Source: Flavobacterium terrigena
Lineage (GTDB): Bacteria; Bacteroidota; Bacteroidia; Flavobacteriales; Flavobacteriaceae
Direction: 5' to 3'
Assembly: GCF_900108955.1 (NCBI RefSeq)
Contig: NZ_FNYA01000001.1
Location: 248,001 to 312,000 of the forward strand
Length of the DNA stretch: 64,000 nt
Shown: positions 7,792 through 16,713 of the stretch, in pieces
Position numbering within the stretch: position 1 is the stretch's first letter
Layout of the letters: each line of letters opens with the position of its first letter
Made by a program: the position numbers and the translations under genes
The notes under the pieces: generated by a model
Seen by the model: only the letters and a program-made list of their open reading frames with translations
Database searches by the model: none
Told to the model about the DNA's origin: nothing

Positions 7792-9447
7792 TTAACTTTG
7801 ATTTATTTTCTTAAAATTTCTTATTTTATCTTCTCTTTTCTTATGTATAAATTCGCTCCAAGTGCTACTGTTTTCTGCATCAAAAATTTTAATTTTCTGA
7901 GTTTCGTCTTTTATTAATAAATCGCCCGACTTACATTTTAAAATTTGAGCTGCAGCTTCTAATCCAGAATATGTTGCACCTGTTACACCATGTGATAAAG
8001 TACTGGCTCCACATAAATACAAATTATCAATTTCTGTTTTACTTTTATATGAAAAAGGCCCAACTTGATTTAATGTTTTATTTGTTCCATATACATTTCC
8101 ATTGGTGGAATTCACATAATATTCATTTGTTTTTGGTGTTCCTAATTCCGCTTGAACAATATGATTTCGTATATCTGGAATTAGTTCTTCCATATTATTT
8201 AAAAACTTCTCAATTATTTTTTTCTTAAACAATTCATACGCTTCCGAATGATAATCTTCAGCATGATTGAACTCTTTAAAACTATCATAACTAACATATG
8301 TTACCACTTCAAAGTTATGATATTTACTATTAAAACTAACTGGATCTTTTAAAGTCGTACAACTTATAAAAAGAGCTGGAAATTTATCACCTTCAATAAT
8401 ATTTCCTTCGGTTAAAGTTGCAAAATGTTGATCGATATTTTCGTTTTCAAATTTCCATATATTTCCCGAATCGATACCATATTTAGTAACATCTAATTCG
8501 ACAGTTAAAAACAAAATTAAGGATGTCACCGAATATTTGGTTTTTGAAAGTTTCTTATTTAATTTTTTACTAATGTTTTCTTTACCAATTAACTTTAAAT
8601 AGGTGGTTGACGGGTCTGCGTTTGAAACAATAGTGTTGGCTAAAATTGTTTCACCATTTGCTAAAATTACTCCTTTTGCTTGGTTATTTTCAACAATAAT
8701 TTTAGTCACATTTTGACTGACTCTTATTTCACCATTATAACTTTTAATTTTGTTTGTCATGGCTTTTACAATACTACTTCCGCCTCCCATTGGATAAAAT
8801 CCACCGTCAAAATAATGATACATAACCGAACAATGAACTGGAAAACAGGCTTTGGAAGGTTGTACACCATGATCACCACATTGCGAATTAAGAATCGCTT
8901 GAAGCACTGGATCTTTAATATGCCAACCGATTACTCTTTTTAAACTAAAAAGCGAAAATTTACCAAAGTTTTTGGTTCGAAATGGAACTGTAATCTTTTG
9001 CCAAAATCCTTCTAATTTAGGCATTAATTGCAATTCGTAATTTACTTTTTGAATTAAGGAAAGGTATTCTTTAATGTTTTTTTCTTCTTTTGGAAATTCG
9101 GAAATTAATTTACTTTGAAGATTTTCAAATCCGGCAGGTAAATCGAATCTTTTGTCAGCTATCACACAATGATCATAACCTTTTTGATTCATTCTGAAAA
9201 AAGTCAAATCATTCGCAACGCCTAAACCTTTATATAGTTCGCTTGTAGATTGACCTTCATCAAGCAATCCGATGTAGTGGACACCAGGACTAAATCGTTG
9301 TCCGTTTAATGTGAAAGTATGACACCAGCCACCAGGAACATAATGTTGTTCTAGAACTAAAACTTTTTGCCCGCTACGAGCTAAACATAAAGCGGTAGAT
9401 AAACCTCCAGCGCCAGAACCAATTACAATTGTATCAAATTTTTCCAT
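7792..9447 (-). CDS. Phytoene desaturase/CrtISO-like FAD-dependent oxidoreductase
   Basis: 551 residues. The N-terminal dinucleotide fold DTIVIGSGAGGLSTALCLAR with a following acidic strand end (VLVLEQHYVPGG) binds FAD, and the C-terminus has the family's closing motif LYLCGASTLSHGVTGATYSG. Overall length and motifs match carotenoid desaturase/isomerase-like proteins. No carotenoid genes are nearby; in this operon it more likely oxidises or isomerises the polyene chain or the dialkylresorcinol ring. Last about 45 residues are highly charged. Spacing: 10 nt before darA, 49 nt after the acyltransferase gene. Enzyme class is certain, reaction uncertain. Confidence 0.88.
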   Translation of the reverse strand: MEKFDTIVIGSGAGGLSTALCLARSGQKVLVLEQHYVPGGWCHTFTLNGQRFSPGVHYIGLLDEGQSTSELYKGLGVANDLTFFRMNQKGYDHCVIADKRFDLPAGFENLQSKLISEFPKEEKNIKEYLSLIQKVNYELQLMPKLEGFWQKITVPFRTKNFGKFSLFSLKRVIGWHIKDPVLQAILNSQCGDHGVQPSKACFPVHCSVMYHYFDGGFYPMGGGSSIVKAMTNKIKSYNGEIRVSQNVTKIIVENNQAKGVILANGETILANTIVSNADPSTTYLKLIGKENISKKLNKKLSKTKYSVTSLILFLTVELDVTKYGIDSGNIWKFENENIDQHFATLTEGNIIEGDKFPALFISCTTLKDPVSFNSKYHNFEVVTYVSYDSFKEFNHAEDYHSEAYELFKKKIIEKFLNNMEELIPDIRNHIVQAELGTPKTNEYYVNSTNGNVYGTNKTLNQVGPFSYKSKTEIDNLYLCGASTLSHGVTGATYSGLEAAAQILKCKSGDLLIKDETQKIKIFDAENSSTWSEFIHKKREDKIRNFKKINQS

Positions 9448-9496
9448 TATTCCTATAATAGCAATAACTGAAAATACAATTTTGCCTTTTTAATTA

Positions 9497-10369
9497 TTAT
9501 TTTTTCCAAAAATCAAAGTAGTTGAACCACTGTAAAGGATACTTTTTAATCATTCCTTCTAAATTTTCAGTGTAGGCTTTTAGTAAACCTTTTTCATCAC
9601 GGTGTTTCGTATTTGCTTTTCTAGCATATAAATGATAATGCAAGTTAGCTTCTTTCATTACATAGACAAAAATTACGGGTACATTTAATCTTGAAGCGAT
9701 TAAAAATGGTCCTGCCGGGAAACTTGCTTCTTCATCTAATAAAGATTCTCTCATGACTTTTGTTCCAGGAAAGTATCTATCGCCAGTAAAACAAACCAAT
9801 TCATTATTTGCCAAAGCATTATTAATTTCAAAAATATGAGACAAATCGTCTTGAATAATAATAAATTTTATAGAAGATTTATTAGTGACACTTTCTAAAT
9901 ATTGTTTAATTTCAGAATGTTCTCTATCCGTTGTAACCAAACTAATTTGGCAATCAAAATCGATCTCACCAAAAAAGTGTTCTGCTATTTCGAAGTTTCC
10001 GATGTGCGCACTAATAAGTACACCACCTTTTTTATCTGCGAGTAAATCATTTAAGATTTCAACACCATCAAAATCGTAGGTGAATTTTTTTCTTAAACCT
10101 GCAGAAATGGCTGTTTTATCAATAATAGTTTGTCCAAAAGTAAAATAACTTTTGAAAACCATAAGTTTTGCTTTAAAATTGGGGTATTTAAGTCTTTCAT
10201 GAAAGTAATAATATATTTGTTTATTACTTTCTTTTAAAAATATAAAATAATAAAAAGCTACAAAAACTAAAACAGAATATGCTGCTTTAATTCCGAGCTT
10301 TTTGATGCAAAAAACAAATATTTTATATCCAAGTACAGTACCTTTAGATTTTCCATCCCACTGACTCAT
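9497..10369 (-). CDS. LpxL/HtrB-type lysophospholipid acyltransferase family protein
   Basis: 290 residues. One N-terminal membrane-anchor helix (about 28-48), then the acyltransferase motif SAHIGNFEIAEHF giving H122-x4-E127, the catalytic pair of LpxL/HtrB enzymes; CFTGDRYFPG and the C-terminal WFNYFDFW stretch also fit the family. In aryl-polyene and flexirubin clusters these enzymes are proposed to transfer the ACP-bound polyene onto a lipid or, for flexirubin, onto the dialkylresorcinol hydroxyl as an ester. Location: inner membrane, cytoplasmic face. It is 11 nt downstream of the ACP gene, which fits an ACP-bound donor. Acceptor not provable from sequence. Confidence 0.88.
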   Translation of the reverse strand: MSQWDGKSKGTVLGYKIFVFCIKKLGIKAAYSVLVFVAFYYFIFLKESNKQIYYYFHERLKYPNFKAKLMVFKSYFTFGQTIIDKTAISAGLRKKFTYDFDGVEILNDLLADKKGGVLISAHIGNFEIAEHFFGEIDFDCQISLVTTDREHSEIKQYLESVTNKSSIKFIIIQDDLSHIFEINNALANNELVCFTGDRYFPGTKVMRESLLDEEASFPAGPFLIASRLNVPVIFVYVMKEANLHYHLYARKANTKHRDEKGLLKAYTENLEGMIKKYPLQWFNYFDFWKK

Positions 10370-10380
10370 GATACTTTTTT

Positions 10381-10638
10381 TTAGTTATTGTTCTGTATTT
10401 TAGCTTCGATTAAGTTATAAAAATCTTGAAAAGTTGCAATTCCAACGAAATCAGCTTCACCAAGTTTCACTCCAAAATTTGCTTCAATAGAAACCACTAA
10501 ATCTACATAATCTAAACTATCTAAACCAAGTGTATCTTTTAAATTTAATTCTGGGGAAATTACGTCGCCATTCACTTCAAATTCATCAACAAAAATTTCG
10601 TTTACTTTTTCAATAATATCTTCGATTGTCATAATCAT
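10381..10638 (-). CDS. Acyl carrier protein of the flexirubin cluster
   Basis: 85 residues, acidic, with the phosphopantetheine site GLDSLDYVDLV: Ser41 would carry the 4'-phosphopantetheine arm. Length and helical pattern are those of a type II ACP. Two in-frame ATGs (10636-10638 and 10630-10632) are both possible starts. It lies between FabF (8-nt gap) and the LpxL-like acyltransferase (11-nt gap), so the elongation enzyme, carrier and transferase are adjacent. It holds the growing polyene chain during elongation. No phosphopantetheinyl transferase is in the window. Confidence 0.95.
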   Translation of the reverse strand: MIMTIEDIIEKVNEIFVDEFEVNGDVISPELNLKDTLGLDSLDYVDLVVSIEANFGVKLGEADFVGIATFQDFYNLIEAKIQNNN

Positions 10639-10646
10639 TTTTAACT

Positions 10647-11867
10647 TTATATTTTTTTAACTACAATTGCTGAATTTGTTCCACCAAATCCAAAAGAATT
10701 TGACAAATATACATCAAATTTCTTATTTATTGTTTTTGCTGCAATATTTAATTTTTTCGAGTCTTCATCAGGGTTTTCAAAGTTAATATTAGGTGCAATG
10801 AAATCATTTAACATCATAATAGTTGAGTAAATAATTTCGCTGGCTCCAGCCATCCAACATTCGTGACCTGTCATTGATTTAGTTGAACTAATATGCGGGC
10901 CGTTTTCACCAAAAACTTCTAAAATAGCTTTCGCTTCGTTGGCATCACCAAGAGGAGTTGAAGTAGCATGTGCGTTGATATATCCAACTTCAGAAGGATC
11001 AACATTTGCTTGCTCCAAGGCTCTTTTCATTGCTCTTGCTGGGCCTTCAACGTTTGGTGTAGAAATATGTCCACCATTTGAAGAAAATCCATAACCAATA
11101 ATTTCGGCTAAAATTGGAGCGCCTCTTTTTACGGCAGATTCGTAACTTTCAATAATTAAAGTTGCACCACCACCACTAGGAACTAAACCATTTCTACCTC
11201 CATCAAAAGGTCTTGATGCTTGAGTTGGATTGTCTTCACTTGGTGAAAAAACGCCCAATCCATCAAAACTAGACATGGCATATTTATTAATTTCTTGAGC
11301 ACCACCACTAATGATAATATCTTGTAAGCCACTTTTTATTAAGTGATATGCCAAACCAACAGAATGAGAACCACTAGCACAAGCTGCACTAATTGTCATA
11401 TTCACACCACGTAATCTAAAAATAGTAGATAAATTCATGGTTACGGTTGAGTTCATCGACTTAAAAATAGCTCCAGAACCAATTAGTGCTGTATCTTTTT
11501 TCTCTCTTACTATGTCGATTGCGTCGATAATTGCTTTTGAAACAGAGTCGTTTCCATATAGAATTCCAACTTCATTTTCATCGAAAAAAGCATCGTCTAT
11601 TTTGGCATTTTTCAAGGCTTCAATTGTTGCTAAATAAGCATATTCGGTTTCTTCACCGATACTAATTCTTTGTCTTCTGCTCAAATGATTTTTCAAATCA
11701 GGTTTTGGAACCGTACCAGTTAAGGCCGATTGAAAACCAAATTCTTTTCTTTCTTCGTCAAAAACAATTCCAGATTTACCTTCGTACAAAGATTGTTTTA
11801 CTTCTTCAATTGAGGTACCAATACAAGAATAAATTCCCATTCCGGTGATAACAACTCTCCTACTCAT
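10647..11867 (-). CDS. Beta-ketoacyl-ACP synthase II (FabF-like) of the flexirubin cluster
   Basis: 406 residues, full-length condensing enzyme. Active-site residues are all present: Cys163 in SAACASGSHS, His300 in NAHATSTPLGD, Lys330 and His335 in STKSMTGHECW. The usual FabF second position after KSMTGH (Leu-Gly-Ala-Ala-Gly) is changed to ECWMAGA, as often seen in cluster-specific ketosynthases. It probably performs malonyl-ACP condensations that build the polyene, with p-coumaroyl as starter. Neighbours FabG (9-nt gap) and ACP (8-nt gap) complete an elongation module. A second ketosynthase lies at 1-865. Confidence 0.94.
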   Translation of the reverse strand: MSRRVVITGMGIYSCIGTSIEEVKQSLYEGKSGIVFDEERKEFGFQSALTGTVPKPDLKNHLSRRQRISIGEETEYAYLATIEALKNAKIDDAFFDENEVGILYGNDSVSKAIIDAIDIVREKKDTALIGSGAIFKSMNSTVTMNLSTIFRLRGVNMTISAACASGSHSVGLAYHLIKSGLQDIIISGGAQEINKYAMSSFDGLGVFSPSEDNPTQASRPFDGGRNGLVPSGGGATLIIESYESAVKRGAPILAEIIGYGFSSNGGHISTPNVEGPARAMKRALEQANVDPSEVGYINAHATSTPLGDANEAKAILEVFGENGPHISSTKSMTGHECWMAGASEIIYSTIMMLNDFIAPNINFENPDEDSKKLNIAAKTINKKFDVYLSNSFGFGGTNSAIVVKKI

Positions 11868-11876
11868 AGTCTTTTT

Positions 11877-12608
11877 TTAAGAATAAATTCCTCCATTAAT
11901 ATTGATAACTTCACCTGTAATATAACTTGCCTTTCTTGAAGCTAAGAAACCAACTAAGTCGGCCACTTCTTCTGCTTCACCAAATCTATTAATAGGAATC
12001 ATTTTTACCAATTCTTTTTCATCTAATTCACCTGTCATATCAGTTCTGATAAAACCTGGTGCTACTGCATTTACAGTAATATTTCTTTTAGCAACTTCTT
12101 GAGCTAATGCTTTAGTTGCAGCCACTACAGCTCCTTTTGCAGCAGAATAATTGGTTTGTCCTGGAGTTCCTTTTACTCCTGAAACTGAAACCATATTTAC
12201 AATTCTGCCGTATTTGTTACGTAACATCTTTTGAATAAAAAAGTTAGTCACGTTAAAAAATCCGTTTAAACTCGTATTAATAACATTATTCCAATCTTCA
12301 TAAGACATCCACATAAATAAACCGTCTTTTGTAATTCCGGCATTATTTACAATTACTTCTACAATCGCATTTGGATTGGCATCTTGCCATTTTGTTAAGG
12401 CTTCAGTTACTTCAGTCGCATCTGAAACATTAAATTTAATAATTTCTCCAGTTGAACCATTCTCTTTTACAACTTTTAACGTTTGTTCAGCAGCTTCAAC
12501 ATTTGATTGGTAATTTATTAAGATGTGATACTCTTTAGATTCTGCTAATTTTTTACATATAGCACTTCCAATTCCTCTTGATCCACCTGTAATTAATGCA
12601 CACTTCAT
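11877..12608 (-). CDS. fabG: 3-oxoacyl-ACP reductase (FabG) of the flexirubin cluster
   Basis: 243 residues from the ATG at 12606-12608, which begins MKCALITGGSRGIGSA as FabG proteins usually do; an earlier ATG at 12644 would add twelve unlikely residues and overlap the preceding gene. NADP(H)-binding TGGSRGIG is at residues 7-14, NNAG follows, and the catalytic Ser-Tyr-Lys set is in VSGVKGTPGQTNYSAAKGA. C-terminal GEVININGGIYS is the FabG ending. It reduces 3-oxoacyl-ACP to 3-hydroxyacyl-ACP before the hotdog dehydratase pair acts. This is almost certainly a dedicated pigment-cluster copy rather than the housekeeping enzyme. Confidence 0.93.
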   Translation of the reverse strand: MKCALITGGSRGIGSAICKKLAESKEYHILINYQSNVEAAEQTLKVVKENGSTGEIIKFNVSDATEVTEALTKWQDANPNAIVEVIVNNAGITKDGLFMWMSYEDWNNVINTSLNGFFNVTNFFIQKMLRNKYGRIVNMVSVSGVKGTPGQTNYSAAKGAVVAATKALAQEVAKRNITVNAVAPGFIRTDMTGELDEKELVKMIPINRFGEAEEVADLVGFLASRKASYITGEVININGGIYS

Positions 12609-12618
12609 ATTTATATTT

Positions 12619-13728
12619 TTATTGAAATAACTCTGCGTTTTCATACCATTTATTTCCTAATGTTTTACCATCTTTGGTTATGAATCCCCATTTTCCTTTA
12701 TATTTTACTCTTGCGATTCCTTTTACGAATCCTTTTTCGTCTTCTTTAAAGACAGCAATTAAACCACCAGCGGTAATTTGATAATCGGCAGGAATTACTA
12801 ATTTTCCTTTTTCATCAATAAAACCCCATTCTTTTATTTTAACTGGAGCCAAACCGTCATTACTGAAAATTTCTGCATCAGCGTAATTTAATTCAATAAC
12901 CACTTCACCTTTCAAATTGATGTAACCCCATTTTTTATTCATAAAAACAGGTGCTAAATTTTTATTGAATGCTTTTGCTTTATCAAATTTTGGTTCGATA
13001 ATCCAGTTTCCTTTTAAATCGATAAAACCAATTTTATTATTTTTCTTAGCATAAGTAACATCTTGATACAAAAAATCCCAGATTTTATCTACACCTTCTA
13101 TAGCTTGAAATTTATTTGCGATTACTAAACCAAAAGCAGTTCCTGAGCGAGCCCAAGTGGTGTTTTTATAATAGTTTCCAACTTCATCATAAATAGCTTC
13201 TACAACTAATTTTCCTTTGTCATCAATAATTCCCCATTTGTCATTTTGTTTCACTCTCGCAAAACCGTTCTCAAATGATTTGATTACTTGAAATATTGGA
13301 GCAACAACAACTTCTCCTTTCGGATTAATTAATCCAATTTTATCAGCTACTTTAATAAATGCTACTCCATCTTCAAAGTCGTACACTTTATCGGAATCAG
13401 GCATTTTTAATTCTTCACCACGTTTATTAATGTAGATCCATTTTTTACCTTTTTCAACCACACAAATTCCACTATTAAAGTATTTTGCATTGGAATAAGT
13501 TGGAGCAATTACAATTTCGCCTTGAACATTGATAAAACCCCATTTTCCGTCTTTTTCAACAGCAGCCAAACCTTCAGAAAAATTTTTAGCTAATTTATAT
13601 TGAGGTTCAATACTAAAATTTCCATTTTTAGAAATGTAACCAAATTTTTCATTTTGTTTTACAAGCGCATGTTCTTGTGCGAAAAAAGCTTGACTAAATA
13701 TAAATAGTAAGAAAAGATAATTTTTCAT
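12619..13728 (-). CDS. Secreted WG-repeat protein embedded in the flexirubin operon
   Basis: 369 residues. A Sec signal peptide (MKNYLFLLFIFSQAFFAQ, cleavage likely before EHALV) is followed by about ten WG-type repeats, each with a core such as KWGFINVQGEIVIAPTYS, so the mature protein is a repeat solenoid outside the cytoplasm. Family function is unknown. It lies between the tyrosine ammonia-lyase gene and FabG, in the same direction, 10 nt from the chosen FabG start and 59 nt from the lyase stop, so it is co-transcribed. Its presence amid cytoplasmic enzymes suggests a periplasmic or outer-membrane role in pigment placement, but an unrelated passenger gene is possible. Confidence 0.88.
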   Translation of the reverse strand: MKNYLFLLFIFSQAFFAQEHALVKQNEKFGYISKNGNFSIEPQYKLAKNFSEGLAAVEKDGKWGFINVQGEIVIAPTYSNAKYFNSGICVVEKGKKWIYINKRGEELKMPDSDKVYDFEDGVAFIKVADKIGLINPKGEVVVAPIFQVIKSFENGFARVKQNDKWGIIDDKGKLVVEAIYDEVGNYYKNTTWARSGTAFGLVIANKFQAIEGVDKIWDFLYQDVTYAKKNNKIGFIDLKGNWIIEPKFDKAKAFNKNLAPVFMNKKWGYINLKGEVVIELNYADAEIFSNDGLAPVKIKEWGFIDEKGKLVIPADYQITAGGLIAVFKEDEKGFVKGIARVKYKGKWGFITKDGKTLGNKWYENAELFQ

Positions 13729-13787
13729 TTTGAATACTTTGGGATTTTAAAGCAATTTAAACTTTTATATTAAATATAAAAACTAAA

Positions 13788-15305
13788 TTATTGCATTAAA
13801 TAGTCTTTTACTTTTTGAACTATTGGATACATAATTTGATCTTCCTTAAATTCAGGAACGATAACTCTAATATCATCATACATTTTTCTTGTAACAGAAG
13901 ATATATCGTTTTTAAAGTTTAACGCATCAATAGCTTGCACAATTGTAATCAATTCAATAGCTAAAACTTCGAAAGCATTTTCAATAACTTTTCCAGCAAT
14001 TACCGCAGCATTAGTTCCCATACTAACAATATCTTGATTGTCGTTATTATTAGGAATACTGTGTACATACATTGGATTAGAAAGCATTTGACTTTCTGCT
14101 GTTGTTGATGTAGCCGTAAACTGAACACCTTGCATTCCGAAATTAAATCCTAATGTACCTAAGTTTACAAACGGAGGTAAAATTTCGTTTAATTTTGAAT
14201 TTAATAAATAATTCAATTGACGTTCAGACAACATTGTTAATTTAGCAATAACAATTTTCAATTTGTCCATTTCTAACGAAATATAATCTCCATGAAAATT
14301 ACCACCATGATACACATGTTTGTTTTTCACATCCACAATCGGATTGTCGTTTGCTGAGTTAATTTCGTTTTCAAGAACTTGTGACGTATAATTAATCGTA
14401 TCTAAAACTGGTCCTAAAATTTGAGGAACACATCTTAAAGAATAGTATTCTTGTACTTTTTCTTTAAATACATCTTCATTATTATTACCTGAATATAAAT
14501 GGTCTTCTCTTTTTCTTACTAAAGTACTATCAGATAAATTCTCTCTCATTAATTTAGCAATTTCTTGCTGTCCGAAATGCTTCTTAGCATTATTTAATTC
14601 TAAAGAAAGATGATCATCGTATGCCTGTACAATTTCGTTAATCGCACAAGAACATTTAATAGACCAATCTAATATTTTTCTTGAATTATGCACATTAACG
14701 ATTCCGATACCTGTCATAACTGAAGTTCCGTTCATTAATGCTAAACCTTCACGGATTTCAACGTTAATAGGTTTTAAGTTTTCAATTTCAAAAACCTCTG
14801 CAGTTGGTAATCTTTTTCCTTTATAAAAAACTTCTCCTTCTCCAATTAATGCCAATGCTAAATGAGCTAACTGAACTAAATCACCACTTGCTCCTACACC
14901 ACCATGTTCAAAAATTAACGGAGTAATATCTCTATTTATAAATTCTTTCATTAAATGAATTACTGAAGGATGAACTCCAGAATTCCCTAAAGAAAGCGTA
15001 TTTAATCTTGCTAAAATAACGGCTTTTACATTAACTGCATCTAAAGGTTTACCCGTACCAGACGAATGACTTCTAATTAAATTATATTGAAGTTGTAATC
15101 TATCTTCATCTTTAATTCTGTATTGCGCCATTGGCCCAAAACCAGTATTAACACCATATATAACCTTATTTCCTGAAAACTCTTTTAAAAAAGCAAAACT
15201 TTCTTCTACTCTATTGATTACAGGGGCGCTAATGTCTATTTTGTTATTATTAAAAATTATTGAAGTAAAATCTTCTATAGTTAAATATTCGTTTAACAAG
15301 CTCAT
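13788..15305 (-). CDS. tal: Tyrosine ammonia-lyase (aromatic amino acid lyase), flexirubin starter unit
   Basis: 505 residues, the usual length for bacterial HAL/TAL enzymes. The MIO cofactor triad Ala139-Ser140-Gly141 is in GGVGASGDLVQLAH, the catalytic Tyr50 in VIYGVNTGFGPM, and the substrate-selectivity loop reads RSHSSGTGKPL. The sequence is very close to my memory of F. johnsoniae FjTAL, a tyrosine-specific enzyme with the same loop, so I prefer TAL over histidine ammonia-lyase. It makes p-coumarate from tyrosine, the aryl starter of flexirubin. As first gene of the minus-strand operon it is read from a TACCTTTG -7 box (15385-15392, minus strand) with a leader of about 70 nt. Confidence 0.93.
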   Translation of the reverse strand: MSLLNEYLTIEDFTSIIFNNNKIDISAPVINRVEESFAFLKEFSGNKVIYGVNTGFGPMAQYRIKDEDRLQLQYNLIRSHSSGTGKPLDAVNVKAVILARLNTLSLGNSGVHPSVIHLMKEFINRDITPLIFEHGGVGASGDLVQLAHLALALIGEGEVFYKGKRLPTAEVFEIENLKPINVEIREGLALMNGTSVMTGIGIVNVHNSRKILDWSIKCSCAINEIVQAYDDHLSLELNNAKKHFGQQEIAKLMRENLSDSTLVRKREDHLYSGNNNEDVFKEKVQEYYSLRCVPQILGPVLDTINYTSQVLENEINSANDNPIVDVKNKHVYHGGNFHGDYISLEMDKLKIVIAKLTMLSERQLNYLLNSKLNEILPPFVNLGTLGFNFGMQGVQFTATSTTAESQMLSNPMYVHSIPNNNDNQDIVSMGTNAAVIAGKVIENAFEVLAIELITIVQAIDALNFKNDISSVTRKMYDDIRVIVPEFKEDQIMYPIVQKVKDYLMQ

Positions 15306-15370
15306 TATCAGTAGTTTAATTTTAATTAAAAAATCACAAATTATTTATAGATTAATAAAAAATATGTGAT

Positions 15371-15392
15371 TAAATTTGAAGCCTCAAAGGTA
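15371..15392. promoter_or_regulatory. Overlapping divergent promoters for tal (minus) and the halogenase-like gene (plus)
   Basis: Two TAnnTTTG -7 boxes of the Bacteroidota type face each other: TAAATTTG at 15371-15378 on the plus strand and TACCTTTG at 15385-15392 on the minus strand, with TTTG-AAGCCT-CAAA between them. Predicted start sites (about 7 nt past each box) fall at roughly 15385 for plus and 15378 for minus, so the two transcripts would begin inside each other's promoter. Consensus is established for this phylum; the use of these copies is inference. Confidence 0.55.
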
Positions 15393-15421
15393 ACATATTC
15401 TTACAAACAAAAAAGAAAAAA

Positions 15422-16675
15422 ATGACACAAGAATTTATAGATGTTTTAGTTATTGGTGCAGGACCGTCAGGATGTGTTTCAGCCTCATATTTACATAACA
15501 ATGGTGTTAAAGTAAAAGTAGTTGAAAAAACGAAATTTCCACGATTAGTTGTTGGAGAAAGTTTAATCCCAAGAGTTATGGATCATTTTGATGAAGCAGG
15601 ATTATTCCCAGCTTTAGATAAAATGAATTTTGAAAAAAAGCTTGGTGCTCGTTTTATTAGAGGAAATGAAATTTGCGTTTTTGATTTTAGCGATAAATTC
15701 TCAGAAGGTTGGGATTGGACTTGGCAAGTGCCTAGAGCCGATTTTGACAATACCTTAGCAAAAGAAGTAATTAACAAAGGAATTGATTTAGAATTTGAAT
15801 CGGAAGTTATTGCGGTACAATTTGAAGGTAAAAATTCAATTACTACTGTTAAAGATAAAGATGGTAATTTAAAAGAAATTCACGCAAAATTTATTATTGA
15901 TTCAAGTGGATACGGTCGTGTTTTACCTCGTTTATTAGATTTAGATACGCCTTCAAAATTAGATCCACACTCTTCAATTTTCACACATGTTCAAGATAAA
16001 AACAGACCAGAAGGTGAAGAAGGAACTTTAATTTCATTTGATATTTTAGAAACAGAAGTTTGGTTATGGGTAATTCCGTTTTCAAATGGTAACACGAGTT
16101 TAGGTGTGGTTGGACCAACTTCATTTATTAATTCTTTATCTGAAGGTTCTAATAGCGAATCATTAAGAAAAGCAATTCAATTATCTGATTATTATATCAA
16201 AAGATTTGGTGACGTAGAATTTTTATTTGAGCCTGTAAAGCTTGAAAATTATTCCCGTTCCGTTAAAAAAATGTATGGTGATGGATTTGCGTTAACTGGA
16301 AATAGTTCAGAATTTTTAGATCCAGTATTTTCATCTGGAGTGGCTTTTGCTACAGAATCTGGAATGTTATCGGCAAAATTAATTCATAAAGAATTAAATG
16401 GAACTGAAGTAAATTGGGAAACTGAATTTGCTGAATATATGAAAAGTGGTATTGGTGTTTTCACCACTTATGTAAAAGAATGGTATACTGGAAATTTACA
16501 AACCTTATTTTTCCATCAACCAGAAAATCCAGATGTAAAAAGAAAAATATGCGCCGTTTTAGCCGGTTATGTTTGGGATCAAGAGAATCCTTTTGTGAAG
16601 AAACATGACAATGTAATTAAAAACATGGCCCATATGATTAATATGGAAAAAGAACAAGCACAAAAAGAAGAATAA
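15422..16675 (+). CDS. FAD-dependent halogenase/monooxygenase-like protein next to the flexirubin operon
   Basis: 417 residues. FAD-binding GAGPSG is at 12-17 and GESLIP at 45-50. Features typical of flavin-dependent halogenases are present: FEKKLGARF (70-78) with Lys73 at the place of the phenolic halogenase catalytic Lys, WDWTWQVP (97-104) resembling the WxWxIP block, and FLDPVFSSG (298-306) matching the FxxPxxSxG pattern I recall for halogenases. It is transcribed divergently from tal, so it probably modifies the aromatic end of the pigment (chlorination, or ring hydroxylation if it is a monooxygenase). A geranylgeranyl-reductase-like oxidoreductase is the main alternative. The gene ends in a strong terminator. 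Confidence 0.78.
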   Translation: MTQEFIDVLVIGAGPSGCVSASYLHNNGVKVKVVEKTKFPRLVVGESLIPRVMDHFDEAGLFPALDKMNFEKKLGARFIRGNEICVFDFSDKFSEGWDWTWQVPRADFDNTLAKEVINKGIDLEFESEVIAVQFEGKNSITTVKDKDGNLKEIHAKFIIDSSGYGRVLPRLLDLDTPSKLDPHSSIFTHVQDKNRPEGEEGTLISFDILETEVWLWVIPFSNGNTSLGVVGPTSFINSLSEGSNSESLRKAIQLSDYYIKRFGDVEFLFEPVKLENYSRSVKKMYGDGFALTGNSSEFLDPVFSSGVAFATESGMLSAKLIHKELNGTEVNWETEFAEYMKSGIGVFTTYVKEWYTGNLQTLFFHQPENPDVKRKICAVLAGYVWDQENPFVKKHDNVIKNMAHMINMEKEQAQKEE

Positions 16676-16710
16676 AAAAAAGGGCAATTTAAAATTGCCC
16701 TTTTTTATTT
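16675..16710. terminator. Bidirectional rho-independent terminator
   Basis: Stem GGGCAATTT (16682-16690) / AAATTGCCC (16692-16700) flanked by an A-run upstream and a T-run downstream, so it works for the halogenase-like gene on the plus strand and for the convergent oxidoreductase on the minus strand. A near-identical terminator occurs at 30583-30618. Confidence 0.9.
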
Positions 16711-16713
16711 ATA

